The notes beneath the pieces are model-generated. The model was not told the origin of the DNA. It did not search any database and worked only from the letters and a program-made list of their open reading frames with translations. A DNA stretch of 64,000 nt, from the NCBI RefSeq assembly GCF_023184515.1, contig NZ_JAAHBP010000013.1, forward strand, positions 216,140 through 280,139, read 5' to 3'. Source of the DNA: Streptomyces sp. D2-8. GTDB taxonomy: Bacteria > Actinomycetota > Actinomycetes > Streptomycetales > Streptomycetaceae. Each line of letters begins with the position of its first letter. Position 1 is the stretch's first letter. Made by a program: the position numbers and the translations under genes. Below are positions 45,501 to 53,405 of this stretch, in pieces.

Positions 45501-46701
45501 GCGGCGGACCTACGATCGACTGGGCCGGCCCACCCAGCGGGTCACGCCGGGCGGCGCGATCACGTCGTACGGATATGACGAGGTCGGCCAACTGTCCGAG
45601 ATGAGCAGCGCGGGTCGCATCCTGCGATTCTCGTACGACGCAGCCGGTCGTGAGCTGTCCAGGGCGCTCTCCCCCATGGGGCTGTCGGTGTCTCGGAAAT
45701 GGGACGGCGCGGGCCGTGTAGCCGAACAAGATGTGACCAGCACGGCCGGCACCCTGCTGCGACGCAAGTACAGCTACCGCACGGACGGTCACCTGGTCGC
45801 CGTCGACGAAGGAGCGGGCGGCCTGCGTCAGTTCGAACTGGATTCGGCTGGACGAGTCATCGGTGTTGAGGCACGCGGGTGGCGAGAGAGGTACGCCTAC
45901 GACGCCAACGGCAACCAGACGTACGCGGAATGGCCCGACCGGCATCCCCGTGCTGATGCGCGAGGAGACCGCCATTACCAGGGCAACAGACTCGTACAGG
46001 CAGGTTCGGTCAGATACGTCTACGACGCAGCCGGCCGGGTCGTAACGCGCCGGAAGAGCAGGCTCTCCCGCAAGGCCGACGTGTGGCACTACACCTGGGA
46101 CGCAGAAGACCGGCTGACTTCCGTCATCACGCCGGACGGTACGTTGTGGCGCTATCGATACGACCCTCTTGGCCGGCGGACGGCCAAGGAGCGCCTCGAC
46201 GCCGACCACATGACAGTGGTCGAAGAGGTCCGGTTCACCTGGGACGGGGCTTATCTGGCCGAGCAAGAGATCATCGGGCCGGACCTGCCCCGTCCTGTCG
46301 TGACGACTTGGGAGTACGACGGACTCCATCCGGTGGCGCAGACGGATCGACGGCTGGATGCCATTTCCCGGGAAGAGGTCGATTCGCGCTTCTTTGCCAT
46401 CGTCACCGATCTCGTCGGAACACCGACTGAACTCTTCGACGAGGGCGGAGAACTGGTGTGGAAGGCTCGCGCGACCTTGTGGGGAACTACGGCCTGGAAC
46501 CAGGGAGCCTCCGCCTATACACCATTGCGGTTTCCGGGGCAGTACTTCGATCCGGAATCCGGTCTGCATTACGACGTGACACCCATCTACGAGGGAACGA
46601 ACCCGGTTCCGATTCGGCTGGAATTCGAGGCGTTCGGCAACAAGGGCTTCTCGCTGAGTGGTTGGCTGGACAACCCAGCCGCAGGCGTGAGAACAGCATG
46701 A
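42532..46701 (+). CDS. Rhs/YD-repeat polymorphic toxin of type VII secretion type, toxin tip missing
   Basis: A 1389-residue protein. Residues 1-130 form a helical T7SS-signal region with a WAG (WXG) motif at 59-61, and a Lys/Ala-rich coiled coil runs to about 225. Residues 240-285 are strongly hydrophobic (VVVAVVGIVAMIIGGPILGV). A DUF6531-type segment starts near 365 (DPIDMATGMMFLPQTDVELP). YD repeats (for example TRYRYDAFGRLRTVVDPTGG) fill about 500-1330 and end at RFPGQYFDPESGLHYD. Rhs cores normally continue through an RYYDP and DPLGL hinge into a toxin domain. Here only 41 unrelated residues follow, so the toxin is apparently deleted. Confidence 0.9.
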   Translation: MAGHRPSDWHVLDLDKDPTPGDPQRVRTLAKHLHDFADDVSDALRLVKGMAGEGTLLEWAGKSADVFKEDFADVPKNLKKLKKSYEMCGDALADFWPKLERAQSLADKALRKGREARDSLSSAQSRLTSADSWVTRAGKEADKYKDDPTGSKGAEKPDEAKVRAATRDVQHAKSAQSKAQSDVSDAQDALAAAKKMAADARSMRDEAAREAKSKIDEASDAGIRNRSWWEEVGDWFTDNWDTIVAVCKVVVAVVGIVAMIIGGPILGVIVLIAAAVVLADTLYKYSKGQASLWDVGLAALDCIPGMKGLTTLGGLAKGMKALGKTGLKGMAQGVRGLGKSARSMLGRSKDAFARTQARIRKGLSDPIDMATGMMFLPQTDVELPGALPLVFQRRVQSDYRAGWWFGPSWTSTVDQRLEFDAQGVILVTDDGQLLSYPHPVGDEPVLPEVGPHLPLARLDDGGYQVTDPYSGLELRFGRPGSDGSAPLVALTDRNRRRVEFSYDEVGAPSAIRSSGGYHLRFATDDDRVTAMYLVGGAENGDDALIRRYVYTDGNLTEVHGPLGLQLRFEYDDRLRVVSWTDSNGSRYSYTYDEVDRCVAEGGVAGHYTLSLAYEGTDPAFPGMHVTTAVTGEGHVSKYVVNDACLIIAEIDPNGAVTRTEYDDSRHVTARVDPLGNRTHMVNDEFGLPTRVTRPDGLETVAEYNALHLPVLIRQEDGTTIRHTYDECGNRTSVTDESGATMTFGYDGTGHLVFAMDVLGNTLRVRNNQAGLPVEVVDPLGAATRYRYDAFGRLRTVVDPTGGQTHLWWSVDGQLLRRRGPQGSEESWTYDGEGNCLSHRDSEGRTTRYEYTHFDALAAEIRPDGGRYVFEHSATLQLTKVVNPQGLTWHYEYDPTGRLTAETDFDGRRVDYAYDLAGRLLARQNAEGQRVEYQYDALDCTVAKTVDGTTTHYERDVMSRVLRLANPYSEISYERDVAGRAVSEMVDGRVLRRTYDRLGRPTQRVTPGGAITSYGYDEVGQLSEMSSAGRILRFSYDAAGRELSRALSPMGLSVSRKWDGAGRVAEQDVTSTAGTLLRRKYSYRTDGHLVAVDEGAGGLRQFELDSAGRVIGVEARGWRERYAYDANGNQTYAEWPDRHPRADARGDRHYQGNRLVQAGSVRYVYDAAGRVVTRRKSRLSRKADVWHYTWDAEDRLTSVITPDGTLWRYRYDPLGRRTAKERLDADHMTVVEEVRFTWDGAYLAEQEIIGPDLPRPVVTTWEYDGLHPVAQTDRRLDAISREEVDSRFFAIVTDLVGTPTELFDEGGELVWKARATLWGTTAWNQGASAYTPLRFPGQYFDPESGLHYDVTPIYEGTNPVPIRLEFEAFGNKGFSLSGWLDNPAAGVRTA

Positions 46702-46764
46702 AGACCGTAACGGCTCCCAACGCCTTCCCTGTCGATGCGCCGTATGTCTACGACGAGGAGCACC

Positions 46765-47730
46765 ATGACGCGCACCACTCCCGAGCGCCCCGTGGACATC
46801 GAGCAAGTGATTCCCGAGCTGTCCGAATACCGTCAGGTCAGTACGCGATTGCATCCGAGGCGAGGGACACCGACCGCGGAGGAAAGTTCGGTGGGCGGTC
46901 CGTTTCTGTGGCCGACGGATGAGCCTTGGCCGCAGTGCACCGAGTCGCACAAGAAAAGGTTCGGTGAGCGCCTCAGCGAAGTCCGTCAGACGCGGGAGCT
47001 TCTGGCTGCCGGACCGACGGAGGAGGAGTACGAACTTCTCCGTTCCTTCCGCCGGGGGAAGCACGCGCCGTGGCTGACGGACACGGATCCCATCCCGCTC
47101 ATGCCGGTCGCTCAGTTCTACACGCGTGACGTACCGGGCCTCGCCCTCCCCGATGACGCGGACCTGCTCCAAGTCTTCTGGTGCCCGTTCAACGCGCACG
47201 GGCAGGAGCGCAACGTCGGGGTCCACCTGTTCTGGCGCAGGGCCGCGGAGGTCACCGAACTCTTGATGGACCAGCCAGGACCAGTGGTCGTCGGACGTGC
47301 GGGTTATGTGCCGGATCCCTGTGTACTGCATCCTGAACAGGTGCGCGAGCATCAGTGGGGGCATTTGCTGCCGTTCCCGCTCCGCGCCCGGCTGGACGAG
47401 TGGGAGGACTGGGACGACGAGGACGCGGTCAGCTATCAGTTCGACCTCTCGATTCCCCCGGGCTGGAAGGTGGGCGGGTTCGCGGCTTGGCCCGTCACAG
47501 GCCCGCAGGACGTGGTGTGTCAGTGCGGACAGTCGATGAACCTTCTCCTGACCGTCGACAGCAGGGAATGGGACAGGGGGACCCGCAGTTGGGTCCCCAT
47601 CGAGGATCGCGACGTTGCGGACACGGAGGCCAACACCCCCACCTCGATCGTGGTGGGTCGTAACGGCCGCCTGATGATCTTCGTCTGCCCTGCGGACTGG
47701 TCGCATGCCCAGCGAGTCGTCCTGCAGTGA
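46765..47730 (+). CDS. DUF1963 (YwqG-like) protein, likely immunity-type
   Basis: A 321-residue DUF1963-family protein. Typical features are SSVGGPFLWPTDEPWPQC near residue 35, LMPVAQFYTRDVPGLALP, LLQVFWCPFNAHGQ, the acidic WEDWDDEDAVSYQFD, VGGFAAWPVTGPQDVVCQCG and the C-terminal LMIFVCPADWSHAQRVVLQ. DUF1963 proteins are frequent neighbours of polymorphic toxins and are regarded as candidate immunity proteins. The ATG at 46765 follows GAGGAG by 6 bases. It sits 63 bases after the Rhs gene, the normal immunity position. Confidence 0.8.
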   Translation: MTRTTPERPVDIEQVIPELSEYRQVSTRLHPRRGTPTAEESSVGGPFLWPTDEPWPQCTESHKKRFGERLSEVRQTRELLAAGPTEEEYELLRSFRRGKHAPWLTDTDPIPLMPVAQFYTRDVPGLALPDDADLLQVFWCPFNAHGQERNVGVHLFWRRAAEVTELLMDQPGPVVVGRAGYVPDPCVLHPEQVREHQWGHLLPFPLRARLDEWEDWDDEDAVSYQFDLSIPPGWKVGGFAAWPVTGPQDVVCQCGQSMNLLLTVDSREWDRGTRSWVPIEDRDVADTEANTPTSIVVGRNGRLMIFVCPADWSHAQRVVLQ

Positions 47731-47861
47731 CGCTTCCGCCGAGTCCCGGCCGTGACGGCCACGCGGGGCCGCCCTGACGACCGAAGAAATGCTGTCAGGC
47801 ACGGGCTGGCGACGCGGCCGTTTCGGTACCGACAGACAAGCGCGGCGGCCTCCTGGGAGGG

Positions 47862-48556
47862 ATGCGCGAAGTGCCCGACATCACTGTCCGACCCGTGGTC
47901 ACGTCAGCTCATGCCGAGCCCATGGCGCGGGTGGTCTTCGCCGCGCTCGGAGGCGTCGTGGAGATCGGCGCCGTCCGGGCTGCTGGGACCTGGGTGCTCG
48001 CCGACGTCTCCGCGGGGGACTTCCTTGCCCCCGTCAGGACGACCTGCGGTGCCTCATGGGATCTGTCCGCTCGGTCTGCCGGTTCCGTGAAGCGATCATG
48101 GCCATCGCCGACGAGCTCGGGTATTTCCGGGACCACGAGGTGCACGCAGCCTCCCTGCTGCTGTGGTCCGAAGGGATCGCCGGCCTCCCCGACCCCGTGG
48201 AGCGGCTGGAGGAGCCCGCGCTGGTGCGGCGCATGTGCGGTATCGGTGCCGATCTTCAGCTGACCCGGCTGCTTCAGGCCCTCGTCACCGCCGCCCTCGC
48301 TGCCGGCACCGAGCCGGGGGAGGGGGCCGCCGGGATGGCGGAGATCCTCCGCCTCGCCTGCGGCCTCGTCGAACCGGGCCGCGCTCGGACCACCCCCGCC
48401 GAAGTCCACCGCATGCCCGTCGCCCACCTCCCCGCCATCCTCCGCCCGGCGTCCGACGCACCCGACTGGGGGAAGGCCGGCTACCGGGCCTACGACGCAG
48501 AGCTGGAGCGGGTTCTTCGAGGGGAGGGGCCGGGGGCGGTCCGGCCTTGTGTTTGA
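47862..48556 (+). pseudogene. Hypothetical gene split by a frameshift
   Basis: Two overlapping frames look coding by their GC-rich third positions. The first, from ATG 47862, reads VTSAHAEPMARVVFAALGGV and AAGTWVLADVSAGDFLAP, and loses coding character near 48045. The second, in another frame, takes up with CRFREAIMAIADELGYFRDH and runs to 48556 (AGYRAYDAELERVLRGEG). One protein of about 230 residues is likely, interrupted by a frameshift around 48040-48060. I do not recognise the family. A separate gene from ATG 48056 is the alternative. Confidence 0.5.
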
Positions 48557-48580
48557 CCCACGTCACCCCCGGGGTATTCT
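48553..48580 (+). promoter_or_regulatory. S10 operon promoter
   Basis: TTGACC (48553-48558), 16-base spacer, TATTCT (48575-48580). The -35 overlaps the stop region of the frameshifted gene. The leader to rpsJ is about 375 bases and holds no gene. It contains CTCCCG/CGGGAG near 48660-48673 and could carry an L4-type regulatory structure. Confidence 0.6.
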
Positions 48581-48962
48581 CCTCGGCTCGATTGGCGTCC
48601 GCCATGCCCCGTATGGCAGACTGTCCGAGTTGCTCGGTCGAGTGTTGATGCTGCGCGCCTCCCGCCGGGAGGACCGGAAGCGAGTCCCACAGTACTCGTC
48701 GTCCTAACTGCCACCACGGCAGCGCTGGGGCGGACGTACGGGAATCTTTCGGGAAGTGTCAGTGCGGCACCGGCCAGGCACCCGGTGGCCTTCTAGGTCC
48801 CGGCCTGCGGTTCCGGAAGGGCCGTGCGCATTCCCTGCAGGGATGTTCGAACAAGGGACATCTGTGTCAGCGGAAGAGCGACACGCCCGACCGCGTGGGT
48901 CGGAGGGAAGCAAGTGAACACCGGGTTCCAGAGCGTTACGAGAGACAGGACTACTAGTAGCC

Positions 48963-49271
48963 ATGGCGGGACAGAAGATCCGCATCCGGCTCAAGGCCTA
49001 CGACCACGAGGTCATCGACAGCTCGGCGAAGAAGATCGTCGAGACGGTGACGCGTACTGGTGCGTCGGTCGCAGGCCCGGTGCCGCTGCCCACTGAGAAG
49101 AACGTGTACTGCGTCATCAAGTCGCCGCACAAGTACAAGGACTCGCGCGAGCACTTCGAGATGCGCACGCACAAGCGCCTGATCGACATCCTCGACCCGA
49201 CCCCCAAGACCGTTGACTCTCTGATGCGACTCGACCTCCCGGCCGGTGTCGACATCGAGATCAAGCTCTGA
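48963..49271 (+). CDS. rpsJ: 30S ribosomal protein S10
   Basis: A 102-residue protein of the 30S head that is also the NusB/NusG-binding transcription antitermination factor NusE. It reads MAGQKIRIRLKAYDHEVIDS and SREHFEMRTHKRLIDILDPT. First gene of the S10 cluster; ATG 48963. Confidence 0.97.
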   Translation: MAGQKIRIRLKAYDHEVIDSSAKKIVETVTRTGASVAGPVPLPTEKNVYCVIKSPHKYKDSREHFEMRTHKRLIDILDPTPKTVDSLMRLDLPAGVDIEIKL

Positions 49272-49288
49272 GGCCGGTGATCTGAACG

Positions 49289-49933
49289 ATGGCTAAGCAG
49301 ATCAAGGGCATCCTGGGCGAGAAGCTCGGCATGACGCAGGTGTGGGACGCGAACAACCGTGTTGTTCCGGTCACCGTCGTCAAGGCCGGCCCCAATGTCG
49401 TCACCCAGGTCCGCACGAACGACGTCGACGGCTACGAGTCCGTCCAGATCGCGTTCGGCGAGATCGACCCGCGCAAGGTGAACAAGCCCCTCAAGGGCCA
49501 CTTCGCCAAGGCCGACGTCACTCCCCGCCGCCACCTCGTCGAGATCCGTACCGCTGACGCCAGCGAGTACACCCTCGGCCAGGAGATCACCGCTGAGGTG
49601 TTCGAGGCCGGCATCAAGGTCGACGTGACCGGCAAGAGCAAGGGCAAGGGCTTCGCCGGTGTCATGAAGCGTCACAACTTCAAGGGCCTCGGCGCCGGAC
49701 ACGGCACCCAGCGCAAGCACCGCTCCCCCGGTTCCATCGGTGGCTGTGCCACCCCCGGCCGCGTGTTCAAGGGCCTCCGCATGGCGGGTCGCATGGGCAA
49801 CGAGCGTGTCACCACCCAGAACCTGACCGTCCACGCCGTTGACGCGGAGAAGGGTCTGCTGCTCATCAAGGGCGCGGTTCCCGGTCCGAACGGCGGCCTC
49901 GTCCTGGTCCGCACCGCGGCCAAGGGGGCCTGA
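49289..49933 (+). CDS. rplC: 50S ribosomal protein L3
   Basis: A 214-residue early-assembly protein near the peptidyl-transferase centre. It begins MAKQIKGILGEKLGMTQVWD. The extended loop FKGLGAGHGTQRKHRSPGSI carries the Gln that PrmB methylates in other bacteria. It starts 18 bases after rpsJ and ends 9 bases before rplD. Confidence 0.97.
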   Translation: MAKQIKGILGEKLGMTQVWDANNRVVPVTVVKAGPNVVTQVRTNDVDGYESVQIAFGEIDPRKVNKPLKGHFAKADVTPRRHLVEIRTADASEYTLGQEITAEVFEAGIKVDVTGKSKGKGFAGVMKRHNFKGLGAGHGTQRKHRSPGSIGGCATPGRVFKGLRMAGRMGNERVTTQNLTVHAVDAEKGLLLIKGAVPGPNGGLVLVRTAAKGA

Positions 49934-49941
49934 GGTAACCG

Positions 49942-50598
49942 ATGAGCACTGTTGACATCCTTTCGCCTGCAGGCGAGAAGACCGGTAGCGTCGAGCTCCC
50001 CGCGGAGATCTTCGGCGTGGAGAAGATCAGCATTCCGCTGATCCACCAGGTCGTCGTCGCGCAGAACGCCGCTGCCCGCCAGGGCACGCACAAGACCAAG
50101 CGTCGCGGTGAAGTCCGTGGTGGCGGCAAGAAGCCGTACCGCCAGAAGGGCACCGGCCGCGCCCGTCAGGGTTCGACCCGCGCGCCGCAGTTCGCCGGTG
50201 GTGGCGTCGTCCACGGCCCGCAGCCGCGTGACTACTCGCAGCGGACGCCCAAGAAGATGAAGGCTGCCGCGCTGCGTCACGCCCTCACCGACCGGGCCCG
50301 CCACAACCGCATCCACGTCGTCTCCGGCGTCGTCGAGGGTGAGAGCCCGTCGACGAAGGCCGCCAAGACGCTGTTCGGCAAGATCTCGGAGCGCAAGAAC
50401 CTGCTCCTGGTCGTCGACCGCGCCGACGAGGCCGCGTGGCTGTCCGCCCGCAACCTGCCCCAGATCCACATCCTGGAGCCGGGCCAGCTGAACACGTACG
50501 ACGTTCTCGTCTCGGACGACGTGGTCTTCACCCAGGCCGCCTTCGAGTCCTTCGTGTCCGGCCCGAAGGCCAATGACACCGAAGGGAGCGAGGTCTGA
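49942..50598 (+). CDS. rplD: 50S ribosomal protein L4
   Basis: A 218-residue exit-tunnel protein and, in E. coli, regulator of the S10 operon. The tunnel loop VRGGGKKPYRQKGTGRARQG, where macrolide-resistance changes arise, looks wild type. Its stop overlaps the rplW start (TGATG). Confidence 0.97.
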   Translation: MSTVDILSPAGEKTGSVELPAEIFGVEKISIPLIHQVVVAQNAAARQGTHKTKRRGEVRGGGKKPYRQKGTGRARQGSTRAPQFAGGGVVHGPQPRDYSQRTPKKMKAAALRHALTDRARHNRIHVVSGVVEGESPSTKAAKTLFGKISERKNLLLVVDRADEAAWLSARNLPQIHILEPGQLNTYDVLVSDDVVFTQAAFESFVSGPKANDTEGSEV

Positions 50599-51017
50599 TG
50601 GCTATCCGTCACCCCGCTATCGCCTCCAAGGCGGCGAAGAAGGCCAAGGCCGCGCGCGTCGCCAAGGCGCGCCGCCACGCCGCCGAGGGCAAGAACACCG
50701 TCGAGACCCCGCTGAGCAAGTCCTTCACGGACCCCCGTGACGTGCTGCTCAAGCCGGTCGTCTCCGAGAAGAGCTACGCGCTCCTCGACGAGGGTAAGTA
50801 CACGTTCGTCGTGGACCCGAGCGCCAACAAGACCCAGATCAAGCAGGCCGTCCAGGCGGTCTTCTCGGTCAAGGTCACCGGGGTCAACACGATCAACCGC
50901 CAGGGCAAGCGCAAGCGGACCCGCACCGGCTTCGGCCAGCGCGCGTCCACCAAGCGCGCGATCGTGACCCTCGCTGAGGGCGACCGTATCGACATCTTCG
51001 GCGGTCCGACCGCGTAA
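50598..51017 (+). CDS. rplW: 50S ribosomal protein L23
   Basis: A 139-residue protein at the tunnel exit, a docking site for trigger factor and SRP. The conserved part starts at DPRDVLLKPVVSEKSYALLD. An N-terminal Ala/Lys-rich extension of about 40 residues is longer than in E. coli but normal for actinobacteria. The ATG at 50598 overlaps the rplD stop by 1 base. Confidence 0.96.
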   Translation: MAIRHPAIASKAAKKAKAARVAKARRHAAEGKNTVETPLSKSFTDPRDVLLKPVVSEKSYALLDEGKYTFVVDPSANKTQIKQAVQAVFSVKVTGVNTINRQGKRKRTRTGFGQRASTKRAIVTLAEGDRIDIFGGPTA

Positions 51018-51055
51018 GCGGGTCGGATCGTCCGATATCGGACGAGGACTGAGAA

Positions 51056-51892
51056 ATGGGAATCCGCAAGTACAAGCCGACTACGCCGGGCCGTCGTGGC
51101 TCCAGCGTCGCCGACTTCGTCGAGGTCACGCGGTCCACGCCGGAGAAGTCGTTGGTCCGCCCCCTGCACAGCAAGGGTGGCCGTAACAACTCCGGTCGTG
51201 TGACCGTCCGCCACCAGGGTGGTGGCCACAAGCGCGCCTACCGCGTGATCGACTTCCGTCGTCACGACAAGGACGGCGTGCCGGCGAAGGTCGCGCACAT
51301 CGAGTACGACCCCAACCGCACCGCGCGCATCGCGCTCCTGCACTACGCGGACGGCGAGAAGCGCTACATCCTCGCGCCGCGTGGCCTGAGCCAGGGCGAC
51401 CGCGTCGAGAACGGTCCCGGGGCCGACATCAAGCCGGGCAACAACCTTGCCCTGCGCAACATCCCGGTCGGTACCACGCTGCACGCCATCGAGCTGCGTC
51501 CGGGCGGCGGCGCGAAGTTCGCCCGTTCCGCCGGCGCCTCGGTGCAGCTGCTCGCGAAGGAGGGCTCGATGGCCCACCTCCGCATGCCGTCCGGTGAGAT
51601 CCGCCTGGTCGACGTGCGCTGCCGCGCCACCGTCGGCGAGGTCGGCAACGCCGAGCAGAGCAACATCAACTGGGGTAAGGCGGGCCGTAAGCGCTGGCTG
51701 GGCGTTCGCCCGACCGTGCGTGGTGTGGTCATGAACCCGGTGGACCACCCGCACGGTGGTGGCGAAGGCCGTACTTCGGGTGGTCGCCACCCGGTGTCCC
51801 CTTGGGGCAAGAAGGAAGGCCGTACTCGTTCGCCCAAGAAGGCGTCGAACAAGTACATCGTCCGCCGCCGCAAGACGAACAAGAAGCGCTAA
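51056..51892 (+). CDS. rplB: 50S ribosomal protein L2
   Basis: A 278-residue core protein needed for subunit joining. MGIRKYKPTTPGRRGSSVAD opens it. The C-terminal loop MNPVDHPHGGGEGRTSGGRH contains the essential His near the peptidyl-transferase centre. Confidence 0.97.
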   Translation: MGIRKYKPTTPGRRGSSVADFVEVTRSTPEKSLVRPLHSKGGRNNSGRVTVRHQGGGHKRAYRVIDFRRHDKDGVPAKVAHIEYDPNRTARIALLHYADGEKRYILAPRGLSQGDRVENGPGADIKPGNNLALRNIPVGTTLHAIELRPGGGAKFARSAGASVQLLAKEGSMAHLRMPSGEIRLVDVRCRATVGEVGNAEQSNINWGKAGRKRWLGVRPTVRGVVMNPVDHPHGGGEGRTSGGRHPVSPWGKKEGRTRSPKKASNKYIVRRRKTNKKR

Positions 51893-51904
51893 GGACGGGT
51901 TGAG

Positions 51905-52186
51905 ATGCCTCGTAGCTTGAAGAAGGGACCCTTCGTCGACGACCACCTGATCAAGAAGGTGGACGCGCAGAACGAAGCCGGTACCAAGAACGTCATCAAG
52001 ACCTGGTCCCGTCGCTCGATGATCGTGCCGGCCATGCTCGGCCACACGCTCGCGGTGCACAACGGCAAGACCCACATTCCGGTGTTCGTCACCGAGTCGA
52101 TGGTCGGCCACAAGCTCGGCGAGTTCTCGCCGACGCGCACCTTCCGGGGTCACGTCAAGGACGACCGGAAGTCGAAGCGCCGCTAA
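51905..52186 (+). CDS. rpsS: 30S ribosomal protein S19
   Basis: A 93-residue head protein at the A-site finger bridge. It reads MPRSLKKGPFVDDHLIKKVD and GHKLGEFSPTRTFRGHVKDD. It starts 12 bases after rplB. Confidence 0.97.
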   Translation: MPRSLKKGPFVDDHLIKKVDAQNEAGTKNVIKTWSRRSMIVPAMLGHTLAVHNGKTHIPVFVTESMVGHKLGEFSPTRTFRGHVKDDRKSKRR

Positions 52187-52228
52187 GCGCGGGGTGGAAT
52201 GACCATGACAGACACTGGAAGGACAACC

Positions 52229-52576
52229 ATGGAAGCCAGGGCCCAGGCGCGGTACATCCGCGTCACGCCCATGAAGGCCCGCCGTGTGGTGGACCTCATC
52301 CGTGGCCTCAACGCCACGGAGGCTCAGGCGGTCCTGCGTTTCGCCCCGCAGGCCGCGAGCGTGCCGGTCGGCAAGGTGCTGGACAGCGCCATCGCCAACG
52401 CCGCGCACAACTACGACCACACCGATGTCGACAGCCTCTTCATTTCCGAGGCCTACGTCGACGAGGGCCCGACCCTGAAGCGGTTCCGGCCGCGCGCCCA
52501 GGGCCGTGCCTACCGGATCCGCAAGCGGACCAGCCACATCACCGTGGTCGTCAGCAGCAAGGAAGGAACCCGGTAA
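52229..52576 (+). CDS. rplV: 50S ribosomal protein L22
   Basis: A 115-residue tunnel protein. ARYIRVTPMKARRVVDLIRG and the beta-hairpin tip RPRAQGRAYRIRKRTSHITV are intact. The ATG at 52229 follows GGAAGGA; the frame from 52199 adds ten residues without conservation. Its stop overlaps the rpsC start. Confidence 0.96.
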   Translation: MEARAQARYIRVTPMKARRVVDLIRGLNATEAQAVLRFAPQAASVPVGKVLDSAIANAAHNYDHTDVDSLFISEAYVDEGPTLKRFRPRAQGRAYRIRKRTSHITVVVSSKEGTR

Positions 52577-53400
52577 TGGGCCAGAAGGTAAACCCGCACG
52601 GGTTCCGGCTCGGCGTTACGACCGACTTCAAGTCGCGCTGGTACGCCGACAAGCTGTACAAGGACTACGTCAAGGAAGACGTCGCCATCCGTCGGATGAT
52701 GACGTCCGGCATGGAGCGCGCCGGCATCTCCAAGGTCGAGATCGAGCGCACCCGTGACCGCGTGCGTGTGGACATCCACACCGCTCGTCCGGGCATCGTC
52801 ATCGGCCGCCGTGGCGCCGAGGCCGACCGCATCCGCGGTGACCTCGAGAAGCTCACGGGCAAGCAGGTCCAGCTGAACATCCTCGAGGTCAAGAACCCCG
52901 AGACCGACGCGCAGCTGGTTGCCCAGGCCGTCGCCGAGCAGCTCTCCTCCCGCGTCTCCTTCCGCCGCGCCATGCGTAAGAGCATGCAGTCGGCGATGAA
53001 GGCCGGCGCCAAGGGCATCAAGATCCAGTGCGGTGGCCGCCTCGGTGGCGCCGAGATGTCCCGCTCGGAGTTCTACCGCGAGGGCCGTGTGCCCCTGCAC
53101 ACGCTCCGCGCGAACGTGGACTACGGCTTCTTCGAGGCCAAGACGACCTTCGGCCGCATCGGCGTGAAGGTCTGGATCTACAAGGGCGACGTCAAGAACA
53201 TCGCCGAGGTCCGCGCCGAGAACGCTGCGGCCCGTGCGGGTAACCGCCCGGCCCGCGGTGGTGCCGACCGCCCGGCCCGTGGTGGCCGTGGTGGCGAGCG
53301 GCGCGGTCGCAAGCCGCAGCAGGCCGCTGGTTCCGAGGCCCCCAAGGCCGAGGCTCCCGCGTCCGCCGCTCCGGCTGAGAGCACCGGAACGGAGGCCTGA
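52576..53400 (+). CDS. rpsC: 30S ribosomal protein S3
   Basis: A 274-residue mRNA-entry protein. MGQKVNPHGFRLGVTTDFKS, the KH-domain GIVIGRRGAEADRIRGDLEK and GRLGGAEMSRSEFYREGRVP are present. The C-terminus is a long low-complexity tail, first Arg/Gly-rich (NRPARGGADRPARGGRGGER) then Ala/Pro/Glu-rich, which E. coli S3 lacks. Confidence 0.97.
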   Translation: MGQKVNPHGFRLGVTTDFKSRWYADKLYKDYVKEDVAIRRMMTSGMERAGISKVEIERTRDRVRVDIHTARPGIVIGRRGAEADRIRGDLEKLTGKQVQLNILEVKNPETDAQLVAQAVAEQLSSRVSFRRAMRKSMQSAMKAGAKGIKIQCGGRLGGAEMSRSEFYREGRVPLHTLRANVDYGFFEAKTTFGRIGVKVWIYKGDVKNIAEVRAENAAARAGNRPARGGADRPARGGRGGERRGRKPQQAAGSEAPKAEAPASAAPAESTGTEA

Positions 53401-53405
53401 CCGTC

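Noticed and set aside
41999..46701. A restriction, BREX or other anti-phage defence island
   Set aside because: The genes here are Rhs, SUKH and DUF1963, which fit toxin-immunity competition; no nuclease, methyltransferase or STAND ATPase is present.
45289..47802. An 837-codon minus-strand frame over the Rhs C-terminus and DUF1963 gene
   Set aside because: No recognisable domain, and the plus-strand genes explain the sequence fully.
48056..48556. A separate intact gene starting at ATG 48056
   Set aside because: Possible, but coding bias continues upstream in a different frame and no ribosome site precedes this ATG, so one frameshifted gene fits better.
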